Assembly (NCBI GenBank): GCA_036244975.1
Contig: BTTE01000001.1
Coordinates: 62,001-126,000 of the forward strand
Direction: 5' to 3'
Length of the DNA: 64,000 nucleotides
DNA from: Sulfidibacterium sp036244975
GTDB lineage: Bacteria; Bacteroidota; Bacteroidia; Bacteroidales; F082
Shown: positions 27,834 through 35,878 of the stretch, one piece after another
Layout of the letters: every line of letters starts with the position of its first letter
Numbering within the stretch: position 1 is the stretch's first letter
The notes under the pieces: generated by a model
What the model was told of the DNA's origin: nothing
Database searches by the model: none
The model's input: the letters and a program-made list of their open reading frames with translations, nothing else
Program-made: the position numbers and the translations under genes

Positions 27834-27992
27834 AAAAAACCGATTAATGAAAAGGAATAAAACCGATTGCAATCGGTTGCGACCAGAAATGTCAGGCTTT
27901 TCCGGCTCTCCCTGCTCTTTTCGTAACATCTTCATTAATAAGTGTATCGAATCCGGCCACCGGCTGGATAAGGAAGCTGCCGGACTGATTTA
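27834..27992. other. Non-coding region before carA with an 18-bp palindrome
   Basis: AACCGATTGCAATCGGTT at 27861-27878 is a perfect 18-bp palindrome. TCCGGC (27952-27957) and GCCGGA (27979-27984) form a further weak inverted repeat. No gene is supported on either strand. Confidence 0.5.
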
Positions 27993-28024
27993 TTGTAAAC
28001 GGGATTGAAATAACTATATCTTTG
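27993..28024 (+). promoter_or_regulatory. Promoter of carAB
   Basis: TTG at 27993-27995, a 21-base gap, then an exact -7 element TATCTTTG at 28017-28024. The carA ATG follows 37 bases later. Confidence 0.6.
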
Positions 28025-28061
28025 GCTTTCGAAATGTTCACCAAAAAGCTTTTTTAATATT

Positions 28062-29150
28062 ATGAAAAGCAACCGCTATCGCAAAGCAAAGCTGATGCTG
28101 CAAGATGGGGCCTTTTTTACAGGCTTTTCATTCGGATACGAAGCATCCGTGGCCGGAGAAATTGTTTTCAATACCGCCATGACCGGTTACCCGGAAAGTC
28201 TTACCGACCCCTCCTATCGCGGTCAGATACTGGTACTTACCTACCCTTCCATTGGGAATTATGGTGTTCCCGGAAAGATGACAGACAACAACATGCTCCT
28301 GCATTTCGAATCGGAACATGTCCATGTTTCAGCGCTAATTATTTCCGATTATTCCGAAAAACACAGCCACTGGAGCGCTACCCAAAGCCTCGGATCATGG
28401 CTTCAAAATGAAAAAGTTCCTGCTCTTTTCGGCATTGACACCCGGAAACTGACCAAACATATTCGGGAAAAAGGTTCTATGCTTGCCAAGATCGTTTTTG
28501 ATGAAGATATCACTTTCAAAGATCCCAACAAAGAGAACCTTGTGGCCGGTGTGAGTATCCGCGAAAAACAGGTTTACGGAAACGGAAAATACCGAATTCT
28601 TCTCGTCGATTGCGGCGTGAAAAACAACATCATCAGGTACTTGTTGCGTTACGACACACAGGTGATACGTGTTCCATGGGATTACGATTACAGCGGAGAG
28701 ACGTACGATGGCCTGTTTGTTTCCAACGGCCCCGGAGACCCTGCTGTCTGCACACCCACCATCCGGCATCTACAGACTTCCATCGAAGAAGATAAACCCG
28801 TTTTTGGTATTTGTCTCGGTCACCAGCTTATCTCGCTGGCTTCGGGTGCACAGACCTACAAACTGAAATTTGGCCACCGGAGCCACAATCAGCCCGTACT
28901 TCATGCCGGAACCAACAGAGCCTATCTGACCGCTCAGAATCATGGTTATGCTGTGGACGACCGCACATTAGACAATGACTGGGAGATTTATTTTAAAAAC
29001 CTGAACGACAACAGCAACGAAGGCATCCGGCATAAGGGAAAGCCAATTTTTACCACCCAGTTTCATCCTGAAGCTTCCAGCGGGCCTACCGACACAGCAT
29101 TTTTGTTTGGAACTTTCATAGAAGAAATTGAAAAATGGAAACAAAAATAA
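28062..29150 (+). CDS. carA: Carbamoyl-phosphate synthase small (glutaminase) subunit
   Basis: It releases ammonia from glutamine and channels it to CarB for carbamoyl phosphate, the precursor of arginine and pyrimidines. The 362 residues comprise an N-terminal CPSase small-subunit domain and a class I glutamine amidotransferase domain. The latter carries the nucleophile Cys251 in FGICLGHQ and the His335/Glu337 pair in QFHPEA. Its last codons overlap the carB start by 16 bases, which suggests translational coupling. Confidence 0.97.
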   Translation: MKSNRYRKAKLMLQDGAFFTGFSFGYEASVAGEIVFNTAMTGYPESLTDPSYRGQILVLTYPSIGNYGVPGKMTDNNMLLHFESEHVHVSALIISDYSEKHSHWSATQSLGSWLQNEKVPALFGIDTRKLTKHIREKGSMLAKIVFDEDITFKDPNKENLVAGVSIREKQVYGNGKYRILLVDCGVKNNIIRYLLRYDTQVIRVPWDYDYSGETYDGLFVSNGPGDPAVCTPTIRHLQTSIEEDKPVFGICLGHQLISLASGAQTYKLKFGHRSHNQPVLHAGTNRAYLTAQNHGYAVDDRTLDNDWEIYFKNLNDNSNEGIRHKGKPIFTTQFHPEASSGPTDTAFLFGTFIEEIEKWKQK

Positions 29151-32100
29151 AAAAAGTCCTTGTCCTCGGCTCCGGAGCGCTTAAAATCGGCGAAGCCGGA
29201 GAGTTCGACTACAGCGGTAGTCAGGCGCTGAAAGCGCTAAAAGAAGAACATGTGGAAACGGTACTTATCAATCCCAACATCGCTACCGTTCAAACATCGC
29301 AGGGGGTAGCCGACAAGCTCTACTTTCTTCCCATCACACCCTGGTTTGTGGAGCGGATTATCGAAAAGGAAAAGCCGCAGGGAATTTTGCTGGCTTTTGG
29401 CGGACAAACGGCTTTAAACTGCGGTGTAGAACTGTATAAATCAGGCGTACTGAAGAAATACGGCATACAGGTTCTCGGAACACCGGTGGAATCTATCATC
29501 AAAACCGAAGACCGCGAAGCATTTGCCACGATGATGCACACTGCAGGCATAAAAACGCCCCAATCGGTTGCCGTTACCAGCGTCAATGAAGCCCTTCGTG
29601 CAGCACAAAGAATAGGATTCCCGCTCATCGTCCGGGCAGCTTTTACCCTTGGCGGACAGGGCAGCGGCTTTTGTGCCAACGAAGAAGAGCTGAAAACACT
29701 GGCGGGAAAAGCTTTTTCCTATTCCGGACAGATTTTGGTGGAAGAGTCTTTGAAAGGATGGAAAGAGGTAGAATACGAAGTGGTGCGCGATGGCTACGAC
29801 AACTGCATTACCGTCTGTAACATGGAAAACTTCGACCCCCTTGGCATTCATACCGGCGAAAGTATTGTGGTGGCACCCTCGCAAACACTGACCAACCGCG
29901 AGTATCACATCCTGCGTAAATTATCCATGAAAATTGCCCGACTGGTAGGCATTGTGGGCGAATGTAACGTGCAATATGCACTGGACCCTCAATCGGAAGA
30001 TTACCGCGTGATTGAAGTAAACGCCAGGCTTTCGCGTTCCAGTGCGCTGGCATCCAAAGCCACCGGTTACCCGCTGGCATTTGTTGCAGCCAAGCTGGGA
30101 CTGGGTTTCGGTTTACACGAGCTTAAAAACAGCGTTACCAAAACCACTCCGGCCTTTTTTGAACCGGCGCTCGACTACCTCGTGGTGAAAATTCCCCGCT
30201 GGGATTTAAATAAGTTCCTTGGCGTTTCACACGAAATAGGCTCCAGCATGAAAAGCGTGGGCGAAGTTATGGCCATTGGACGGAGTTTTGAAGAAGCTTT
30301 CCAAAAAGGGTTGAGAATGATTGGAATGGGGATGCACGGCTTTGCTGCCAACAAAGAGCTGAAAACGGAACACCTTGAAGAAGCACTGCAAAATCCCACC
30401 GATTTGCGTGTCTTTTACCTTGCCGAAGCCTTCAACAAAGGATGGTCTGTTGAAAAAATTCACCAACTTACCCAAATTGACCGGTGGTTTCTGGAAAAGC
30501 TGAAAAATATCCACGAACTGGAACAGGAACTGTTAGAAATAAACCGGATGGATGAATTTCCCGACGAATTGTTGCTTGAAGCCAAACAGACGGGATTTTC
30601 AGATTTTCAGATTGCCCGGCTGCTTTACAACAAAAAGCACATCGGACAAACCGACAAAGAAATACTGGAAGTACGCCATTACCGGCAATCGCGCAACATT
30701 CTCCCATCGGTGAAACAAATTGATACACTGGCCGCTGAATATCCGTCACTGACCAATTATCTTTATCTTACTTATCACGGCAGCGAAAACGATGTGGATT
30801 ATGAGCATGATGAGAAATCGGTGATCGTTTTGGGTTCGGGGGCTTACCGGATAGGAAGCAGTGTGGAGTTTGACTGGTCGGCAGTGAATGCGCTGGACAC
30901 CATCAACCGAAAGGGTTACCGCTCGATTATGATCAACTACAATCCCGAAACGGTAAGTACCGATTACGACCGCTGCCATCGCCTCTATCTCGAAGAACTT
31001 ACCCTGGAGCGGGTGCTTGACATTGCAGAGCTGGAACAACCGCACGGCGTGATTGTCTCCACCGGCGGACAAATTCCCAACAACCTCGCCATGCGGCTTT
31101 ACAGGCAAAATATCCCCATTTTGGGAACTTCTCCTGTTCACATTGATTTGGCAGAAAACCGGTACAAATTTTCCGGAATGCTGGACAAAATCGGTGTTGA
31201 TCAGCCGGAATGGCGGGAGCTGACCAGCCTGGAAGCCATTTATGATTTTACCGGACAAGTGGGATTCCCGGTACTGATACGTCCGTCGTATGTGCTTTCG
31301 GGAGCCGCCATGAATGTGGTTTCCAACAAAAAGGAGCTGGAACATTTTCTGCAGCTTGCCACCGAAGTTTCCAAACAATATCCGGTGGTGGTATCCAAAT
31401 TTATCACGGGAGCCAAAGAGCTGGAAATGGATGCTGTGGCTGACCACGGAAAAATCATTGTTTATGCTATTTCAGAACATGTGGAATTTGCCGGCGTGCA
31501 TTCCGGGGATGCTACCATCATGTTTCCGCCGCAGAAGGTTTATGTGGAAACCGTCCGCCGCATCAAACGCATCAGCCACCAGATTGCCGAAGAGCTGCAC
31601 ATCAGCGGGCCATTCAATATTCAGTTTCTTGCCAAAGACAACGATATCAAAGTGATTGAATGTAACCTGCGGGCATCGCGGAGTTTTCCGTTTGTTTCCA
31701 AAGTGCTGAAAACCAATTTTATTGATTATGCCGTCCGGATTATGTTGGGTGAAAAGGTGGAAAAGCCCGGAAAATCTTTGTACGACATCGATCATATCGG
31801 CGTTAAAGCGCCGCAGTTTTCATTTTCGCGGTTAAGCATGGCCGATCCGGTACTCGGCGTGGACATGGTTTCCACCGGAGAAGTAGGGTGTATCGGCGAC
31901 GATTATTATGAGGCCATCCTCAAAGCGCTGTTGTCGGTAGGCTTTCACATTCCGGAAAAAAACATTCTCCTCTCTTCGGGGCCTTTGCGCTCAAAAACGG
32001 AATTGCTGATCAGCGCAAAACTTTTGACGGAAAAAGGGCATAAATTGTTTGCCACCAAAGGAACCCACGACTTTTACGAAAAGAACGGCATAGCCACTAC

Positions 32101-32356
32101 CCGCGTTTACTGGCCCGACGAAAAGCAGCAGCCCAACGCCTATGATTTAATCAAAAACAAGGAGGTGGATCTGGTGATCAACATCCCCAAAAACCTGACC
32201 ACCGAAGAGCTGAGCAACGACTACACCATCCGCCGGGCGGCAGTGGACTTCAACGTTCAGCTGATTACCAACGCCCGTCTCGCCAGTGCATTTATTTACG
32301 CCATTAGCCGTTACCGGTTGGAGGATTTGCCAGTGAAGAGTTGGGAGGAGTATTGA
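29135..32356 (+). CDS. carB: Carbamoyl-phosphate synthase large subunit
   Basis: It makes carbamoyl phosphate from bicarbonate, ammonia and two ATP. The 1073 residues show the internal duplication of the family: the first half begins VLGSGALKIGEAGEFDYSGS and the second, near residue 565, begins VLGSGAYRIGSSVEFDWS. Each half contains an ATP-grasp domain. An oligomerisation linker lies between them, and an MGS-like allosteric domain occupies the last 140 residues or so. Length and order are normal. The product feeds ArgF, encoded at 7.3-8.3 kb. Confidence 0.97.
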   Translation: METKIKKVLVLGSGALKIGEAGEFDYSGSQALKALKEEHVETVLINPNIATVQTSQGVADKLYFLPITPWFVERIIEKEKPQGILLAFGGQTALNCGVELYKSGVLKKYGIQVLGTPVESIIKTEDREAFATMMHTAGIKTPQSVAVTSVNEALRAAQRIGFPLIVRAAFTLGGQGSGFCANEEELKTLAGKAFSYSGQILVEESLKGWKEVEYEVVRDGYDNCITVCNMENFDPLGIHTGESIVVAPSQTLTNREYHILRKLSMKIARLVGIVGECNVQYALDPQSEDYRVIEVNARLSRSSALASKATGYPLAFVAAKLGLGFGLHELKNSVTKTTPAFFEPALDYLVVKIPRWDLNKFLGVSHEIGSSMKSVGEVMAIGRSFEEAFQKGLRMIGMGMHGFAANKELKTEHLEEALQNPTDLRVFYLAEAFNKGWSVEKIHQLTQIDRWFLEKLKNIHELEQELLEINRMDEFPDELLLEAKQTGFSDFQIARLLYNKKHIGQTDKEILEVRHYRQSRNILPSVKQIDTLAAEYPSLTNYLYLTYHGSENDVDYEHDEKSVIVLGSGAYRIGSSVEFDWSAVNALDTINRKGYRSIMINYNPETVSTDYDRCHRLYLEELTLERVLDIAELEQPHGVIVSTGGQIPNNLAMRLYRQNIPILGTSPVHIDLAENRYKFSGMLDKIGVDQPEWRELTSLEAIYDFTGQVGFPVLIRPSYVLSGAAMNVVSNKKELEHFLQLATEVSKQYPVVVSKFITGAKELEMDAVADHGKIIVYAISEHVEFAGVHSGDATIMFPPQKVYVETVRRIKRISHQIAEELHISGPFNIQFLAKDNDIKVIECNLRASRSFPFVSKVLKTNFIDYAVRIMLGEKVEKPGKSLYDIDHIGVKAPQFSFSRLSMADPVLGVDMVSTGEVGCIGDDYYEAILKALLSVGFHIPEKNILLSSGPLRSKTELLISAKLLTEKGHKLFATKGTHDFYEKNGIATTRVYWPDEKQQPNAYDLIKNKEVDLVINIPKNLTTEELSNDYTIRRAAVDFNVQLITNARLASAFIYAISRYRLEDLPVKSWEEY

Positions 32357-32445
32357 GAGGCGAAAGGGCGGATAATTCACATCCATCTTATTCATAAATC
32401 CTCTCTAAATTAATTTTTCATTTTTTATCATCTAAAAATATTTCC

Positions 32446-32453
32446 TACTTTTG
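32446..32453 (+). promoter_or_regulatory. -7 element of the Mrp-type ATPase gene
   Basis: TACTTTTG is an exact TAnnTTTG match, 47 bases before the ATG at 32501. The leader is very AT-rich. Confidence 0.5.
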
Positions 32454-32500
32454 TACTATTATATTTTATAATTATTATTCAATCTAAATAAAAATAAAAA

Positions 32501-33541
32501 ATGACAATAACAAGACAGCAGGTGGTAAATGCGCTGAAACAGGTTATCTTTTTTGCCAAGAAGGATAACATTGTTGACCTGAACATGGTTCAGGACATTT
32601 CCATCAAAGGAAAAGAGATTAAGGTAACCGTTGTTTTTGAAAAATTAGATGACCCGGCAGTGGGAATTATCAATAATTCAGTGGCTAAAACTTTAAAAAT
32701 CGAATTGGGAGACGATATCACCGTTGACGTGAAACCGGTGGCTGATGATACGCCGGGACCCCTTTCGGGCGTGAAAAATATCATTGCCGTTATTTCCGGA
32801 AAAGGTGGTGTAGGCAAATCAACGGTAGCTGCCAACCTCGCCGTTTCGCTGGCAAAAAGCGGAAGTAAAGTAGGCATACTGGATGCTGACGTGCTGGGGC
32901 CATCCGTCCCCATTATGTTTAACGTGGAAGACGGCCAGCCCAAGGTGATGGAGAGAAAAGGAAAACCGGTTTTGATACCGCTGGAAAATTATGGTATTAA
33001 AATTCTGTCCATTGGCTTTTTCGTGAAACCCGAACAGGCGCTCATGTGGCGCGGTGCCATGGCAAACAATGCTTTTAATCAGCTTATGACCGATTCAGAA
33101 TGGGGCGAACTCGACTTTCTCGTCATCGATATGCCACCCGGAACCGGCGACATTCAGTTAACGCTGGCACAAAGTTACAACATCAAAGGTGCCGTGCTGG
33201 TTACCACTCCCCAGAAAGTAGCCACTGCCGACGTGCGTCGTGCCGCCATGATGTACCGCCAGGAAAAACTGACCATTCCGCTGTTGGGAATTATCGAAAA
33301 CATGTCCTATTTTACTCCGGACGATATGCCGGACAAAAAATACTATATTTTCGGTCAGGGCGCCAGCGACCAGCTTGCTAACGAACTGAGCATTAAAATA
33401 TTGGGGCGTATTCCCATTGAAGCTAAGATTTCGGAAACAGGTGACAAAGGCATGCCGATTTCACTAATGAACGGCACACCGGTTACAAAAGCCTTTGCTG
33501 AAATAGCCCAAAAGCTAAAAGCAGAAGTGGCCGAACTCTAA
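32501..33541 (+). CDS. Mrp/ApbC-family P-loop ATPase, iron-sulfur cluster carrier
   Basis: This family binds and delivers iron-sulfur clusters in the cytosol. The 346 residues have an N-terminal MIP18/DUF59 domain (about 1-85) and a deviant Walker A ISGKGGVGKST (98-108). The rest follows the Mrp family, including IDMPPGTGDIQLTLAQ and GIIENMSYF. The CxxC pair that follows ENMSYF in many ApbC proteins is replaced by TPDDMPDKKYYIFG, a form I recall as usual in Bacteroidota. The next gene, a NifU-type scaffold, supports a role in cluster handling. Confidence 0.92.
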   Translation: MTITRQQVVNALKQVIFFAKKDNIVDLNMVQDISIKGKEIKVTVVFEKLDDPAVGIINNSVAKTLKIELGDDITVDVKPVADDTPGPLSGVKNIIAVISGKGGVGKSTVAANLAVSLAKSGSKVGILDADVLGPSVPIMFNVEDGQPKVMERKGKPVLIPLENYGIKILSIGFFVKPEQALMWRGAMANNAFNQLMTDSEWGELDFLVIDMPPGTGDIQLTLAQSYNIKGAVLVTTPQKVATADVRRAAMMYRQEKLTIPLLGIIENMSYFTPDDMPDKKYYIFGQGASDQLANELSIKILGRIPIEAKISETGDKGMPISLMNGTPVTKAFAEIAQKLKAEVAEL

Positions 33542-33585
33542 GCATACCTTTTTCAGGAAATTTATCACACTTAAAAAAAGCTAAA

Positions 33586-33834
33586 ATGGAAAATGACAAG
33601 AGCAAACTCAATCAAAAAGTGCAAAATGTAATTGATCAGGTGAGGCCCTATTTGCAACAGGATGGCGGGGATATCAATTTTATTGAAATTACCGATGACA
33701 ACGTGGTAAACGTGGAGCTCATCGGCGCCTGTGGCGCATGCCCTTTTAGCACCATGACCCTGAAAAACGGTGTGGAAGCTACTTTGAAAAAAGTTATTCC
33801 TGAAATAAAAGAAGTCGTAGCCGTCAATTTGTAA
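33586..33834 (+). CDS. NifU C-terminal-domain iron-sulfur scaffold protein
   Basis: The 82 residues consist only of the Nfu domain, with the cluster-binding pair Cys49 and Cys52 in GACGACPFS. The preceding PYLQQDGGDI is the family's conserved opening. Nfu proteins assemble a [4Fe-4S] cluster between two monomers and pass it to target enzymes. It follows the Mrp-type ATPase after 44 bases, probably in the same transcript, and ends in a terminator. Confidence 0.94.
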   Translation: MENDKSKLNQKVQNVIDQVRPYLQQDGGDINFIEITDDNVVNVELIGACGACPFSTMTLKNGVEATLKKVIPEIKEVVAVNL

Positions 33835-33855
33835 CGACACTCTTTTATTCCTGAG

Positions 33856-33897
33856 GCCTTTTTCTCATTTCACGGAAGTGGGAAAAAGGCTTTTTTT
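33856..33897 (+). terminator. Intrinsic terminator after the Mrp-Nfu pair
   Basis: GCCTTTTTCTCA (33856-33867) pairs with TGGGAAAAAGGC (33879-33890), 12 pairs including one G-T, followed by seven T. Confidence 0.85.
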
Positions 33898-34002
33898 GTT
33901 TCATTCCACAATTACTTTTGACGTTGACACCAATAATCCCCATGCTAAAAAGCATATTTCCGATAAAAAATCTTTTTCCTGTTTTGTTTGCTACATTCTT
34001 GT

Positions 34003-34010
34003 TACTTTTG
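34003..34010 (+). promoter_or_regulatory. -7 element of the ABC ATPase gene
   Basis: TACTTTTG, exact consensus, lies 20 bases before the ATG at 34031. It argues against the longer open frame that begins at 33878 inside the preceding terminator. Confidence 0.5.
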
Positions 34011-34030
34011 TTATTCCAAAAACAGAAACT

Positions 34031-34759
34031 ATGGCAACAAAAATTATCCGGTTAGAAAAAATATCCAGATTTTATCAGGTAGGTTCAGAAATCGTTAAAG
34101 CCTTGCAAGAAGTTGATATATCCATAAATAAAAATGAATTTGTTGCCATGATGGGGCCTTCGGGTTCCGGAAAATCAACTTTGATGAACGTGTTAGGATG
34201 TCTGGACACACCTACCAGCGGGCATTATTTTCTGAACGATCTGGACGTCAGTAAGATGTCGGACAACGATCTGGCCGAGATACGAAACAAAGAAATTGGT
34301 TTTGTTTTTCAAACTTTCAACCTCCTGCCCCGCTCTACCGCCCTTGAGAATGTCATGCTTCCGCTGATTTATGCCGGAATATCCAAACAGGAGCGTATTC
34401 GTCGTGCAGAAGAGACGTTGGCCAGCGTACAGCTGGCCGACCGTATACATCACAGACCTAATGAATTATCGGGCGGGCAAAGGCAACGCGTTGCCTTAGC
34501 TCGTGCGCTGGTCAATAAACCATCGCTGATTTTGGCCGACGAGCCTACCGGCAACCTTGACTCAAAGACTTCCGTGGAAATTATCACCCTGCTCGAAGAA
34601 ATTCACAAAATGGGAAATACCATCGTGCTGGTAACCCACGAAGAAGACATTGCCGAACATGCCCACCGGATTATACGACTCCGGGATGGAATAGTGGAAG
34701 AAGACAAACCTAATGAAAACATTATCAGCTACAACGAGTTAAAAGCAGTCAACGTCTAA
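34031..34759 (+). CDS. ABC transporter ATP-binding protein, MacB/LolD type
   Basis: The 242-residue ATPase has Walker A GPSGSGKST, Q-loop FVFQTFNLLP, signature LSGGQRQRVALA, Walker B LILADEPTG and the switch His in LVTHEED. The sequence, with MNVLGCLDTPTSG and NLLPRSTALENVMLPL, places it with the MacB/LolD/FtsE group, which drives lipoprotein release or mechanotransmission rather than import. No permease gene is next to it, so its membrane partner must be encoded elsewhere. It may share a transcript with the cobalamin adenosyltransferase gene 15 bases downstream. Confidence 0.92.
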   Translation: MATKIIRLEKISRFYQVGSEIVKALQEVDISINKNEFVAMMGPSGSGKSTLMNVLGCLDTPTSGHYFLNDLDVSKMSDNDLAEIRNKEIGFVFQTFNLLPRSTALENVMLPLIYAGISKQERIRRAEETLASVQLADRIHHRPNELSGGQRQRVALARALVNKPSLILADEPTGNLDSKTSVEIITLLEEIHKMGNTIVLVTHEEDIAEHAHRIIRLRDGIVEEDKPNENIISYNELKAVNV

Positions 34760-34774
34760 GATAATGTTACGGTT

Positions 34775-35335
34775 ATGAATAAAAAACAGAAAATCTATAC
34801 CAAAACCGGAGACAAAGGTCGTACTGCACTCATTGGAGGTACCCGGGTTCCGAAATACGACAGTCGCATCGAAGCCTACGGTACAGTGGACGAGTTGAAT
34901 TCGTACGTAGGGCTTATCCGCGATCAGAATATTGACAACCGGAGCAAAGAGCTGCTACTGGAAATACAGGATCGCCTTTTTACCCTGGAGAGCAGTCTGG
35001 CACAGGATGGAAAATCTGTGGCACACGCTTTACCAGGGTTGCTTGCCGCAGATGTGGAACTGCTGGAAAAGGAAATTGATAAAATGAACGAACAGCTTCC
35101 GGAGCTTACCGCTTTTATTCTTCCGGGAGGCCATCCCACCGTCTCCTATTGTCATATCGCCCGTACCGTTTGCCGGCGTGCCGAACGCCTGACCATTCGC
35201 CTGAACGACGAGTTTCCCACTGATACACTGAACATTCAATACCTCAACCGTCTTTCAGATTATTTTTTTGTTCTGGCCCGCAAGTTTTCCCTTGACCTGG
35301 GAATTCCAGAATCCCTCTGGAAACCACGTGTTTAA
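34775..35335 (+). CDS. ATP:cob(I)alamin adenosyltransferase, PduO type
   Basis: Transfers the adenosyl group of ATP to cob(I)alamin, making the coenzyme for B12-dependent mutases. The 186 residues carry the N-terminal ATP-binding motif IYTKTGDKGRTALIGG and YGTVDELNS. The C-terminal motifs CRRAER and YLNRLSDYFFVLAR are also present, all typical of PduO. No B12-dependent enzyme or cobalamin riboswitch is visible nearby. Confidence 0.95.
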   Translation: MNKKQKIYTKTGDKGRTALIGGTRVPKYDSRIEAYGTVDELNSYVGLIRDQNIDNRSKELLLEIQDRLFTLESSLAQDGKSVAHALPGLLAADVELLEKEIDKMNEQLPELTAFILPGGHPTVSYCHIARTVCRRAERLTIRLNDEFPTDTLNIQYLNRLSDYFFVLARKFSLDLGIPESLWKPRV

Positions 35336-35336
35336 G

Positions 35337-35360
35337 AAAAAGTAAAAAATTTTACTTTTT
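35337..35360 (+). terminator. AT-only hairpin after the adenosyltransferase gene
   Basis: AAAAAGTAAAA and TTTTACTTTTT are perfectly complementary around two A, directly after the stop codon. As an AT-only stem it is a weak terminator candidate. Confidence 0.4.
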
Positions 35361-35362
35361 CG

Positions 35363-35391
35363 TTGCTCGTATTAAAAAAAATTTACTTTTG
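35363..35391 (+). promoter_or_regulatory. Promoter of the DUF2795 gene
   Basis: TTG at 35363-35365, an 18-base gap and an exact -7 element TACTTTTG at 35384-35391, 29 bases before the ATG. Confidence 0.55.
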
Positions 35392-35420
35392 CAAAAAATT
35401 TAAATCATAATTTCTTAACC

Positions 35421-35642
35421 ATGTATTGGACATTGGAATTAGCTTCAAAATTAGAGGACGCACCCTGGCCTGCTACCAAAGATGAATTAATTGAGTGGTG
35501 CCTTCGAACGGGGGTAACTTCCGAAGTTATCGAAAACCTGAAAGAACTTGAGATCGAAGACGAGGCTTTTGAAAAAATCGAAGACATTTGGCCGGAGTAT
35601 CCCACCAAGGAAGACTTCTTTTTTAATGAAGACGAGTATTAA
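35421..35642 (+). CDS. Small acidic DUF2795-family protein
   Basis: The 73-residue acidic protein (MYWTLELASKLEDAPWPATK...) has the two-helix pattern of DUF2795 proteins, with ATKDELIEWCLRTG in the middle and a very acidic tail ending FFFNEDEY. Members are widespread and short in Bacteroidota, with no known function. It has its own promoter and terminator, so it is a stand-alone, probably well expressed gene. Confidence 0.85.
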   Translation: MYWTLELASKLEDAPWPATKDELIEWCLRTGVTSEVIENLKELEIEDEAFEKIEDIWPEYPTKEDFFFNEDEY

Positions 35643-35663
35643 AGAAACCTGAAAGAAATTTGA

Positions 35664-35690
35664 AAGTCGCTTTACAGGGCGGCTTTTTTT
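35664..35690 (+). terminator. Intrinsic terminator after the DUF2795 gene
   Basis: AAGTCGC (35664-35670) pairs with GCGGCTT (35679-35685), including one G-T pair, followed by a T-run. Confidence 0.7.
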
Positions 35691-35757
35691 GTATCCATCA
35701 TGTAGTGGCACTTAACAAAACGAAAAAAGATAAACACCACAGTGTTAGCATATTCAA

Positions 35758-35844
35758 TGGTAACCAGATAACTATTGGTAACCATATATTTTATCCATAA
35801 TTACCCTGAAAAATATCTTTCGTGAAAATTTTACCTTATTTTTG
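35758..35844 (+). promoter_or_regulatory. Promoter region of the HMG-CoA reductase operon
   Basis: TATTTTTG at 35837-35844 is an exact -7 element. Upstream, TGGTAACCA occurs twice as a direct repeat at 35758-35766 and 35776-35784, spaced by 18 bases, a candidate regulator site. A second TAnnTTTG at 35867-35874 is too close to the start codon to be used for this gene. Confidence 0.45.
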
Positions 35845-35878
35845 TCAAATACAAAAAAGCAGCTGGTAAATTTGCCTT

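Noticed and set aside
27919..28048. Minus-strand open stretch of about 40-55 codons ending RAGRAGKA
   Set aside because: No ATG, overlaps the carA promoter, and a frame of this length is expected by chance.
33878..34030. 51-codon N-terminal extension of the ABC ATPase
   Set aside because: It begins within the terminator of the preceding gene and crosses the -7 element; family members start near the ATG at 34031.
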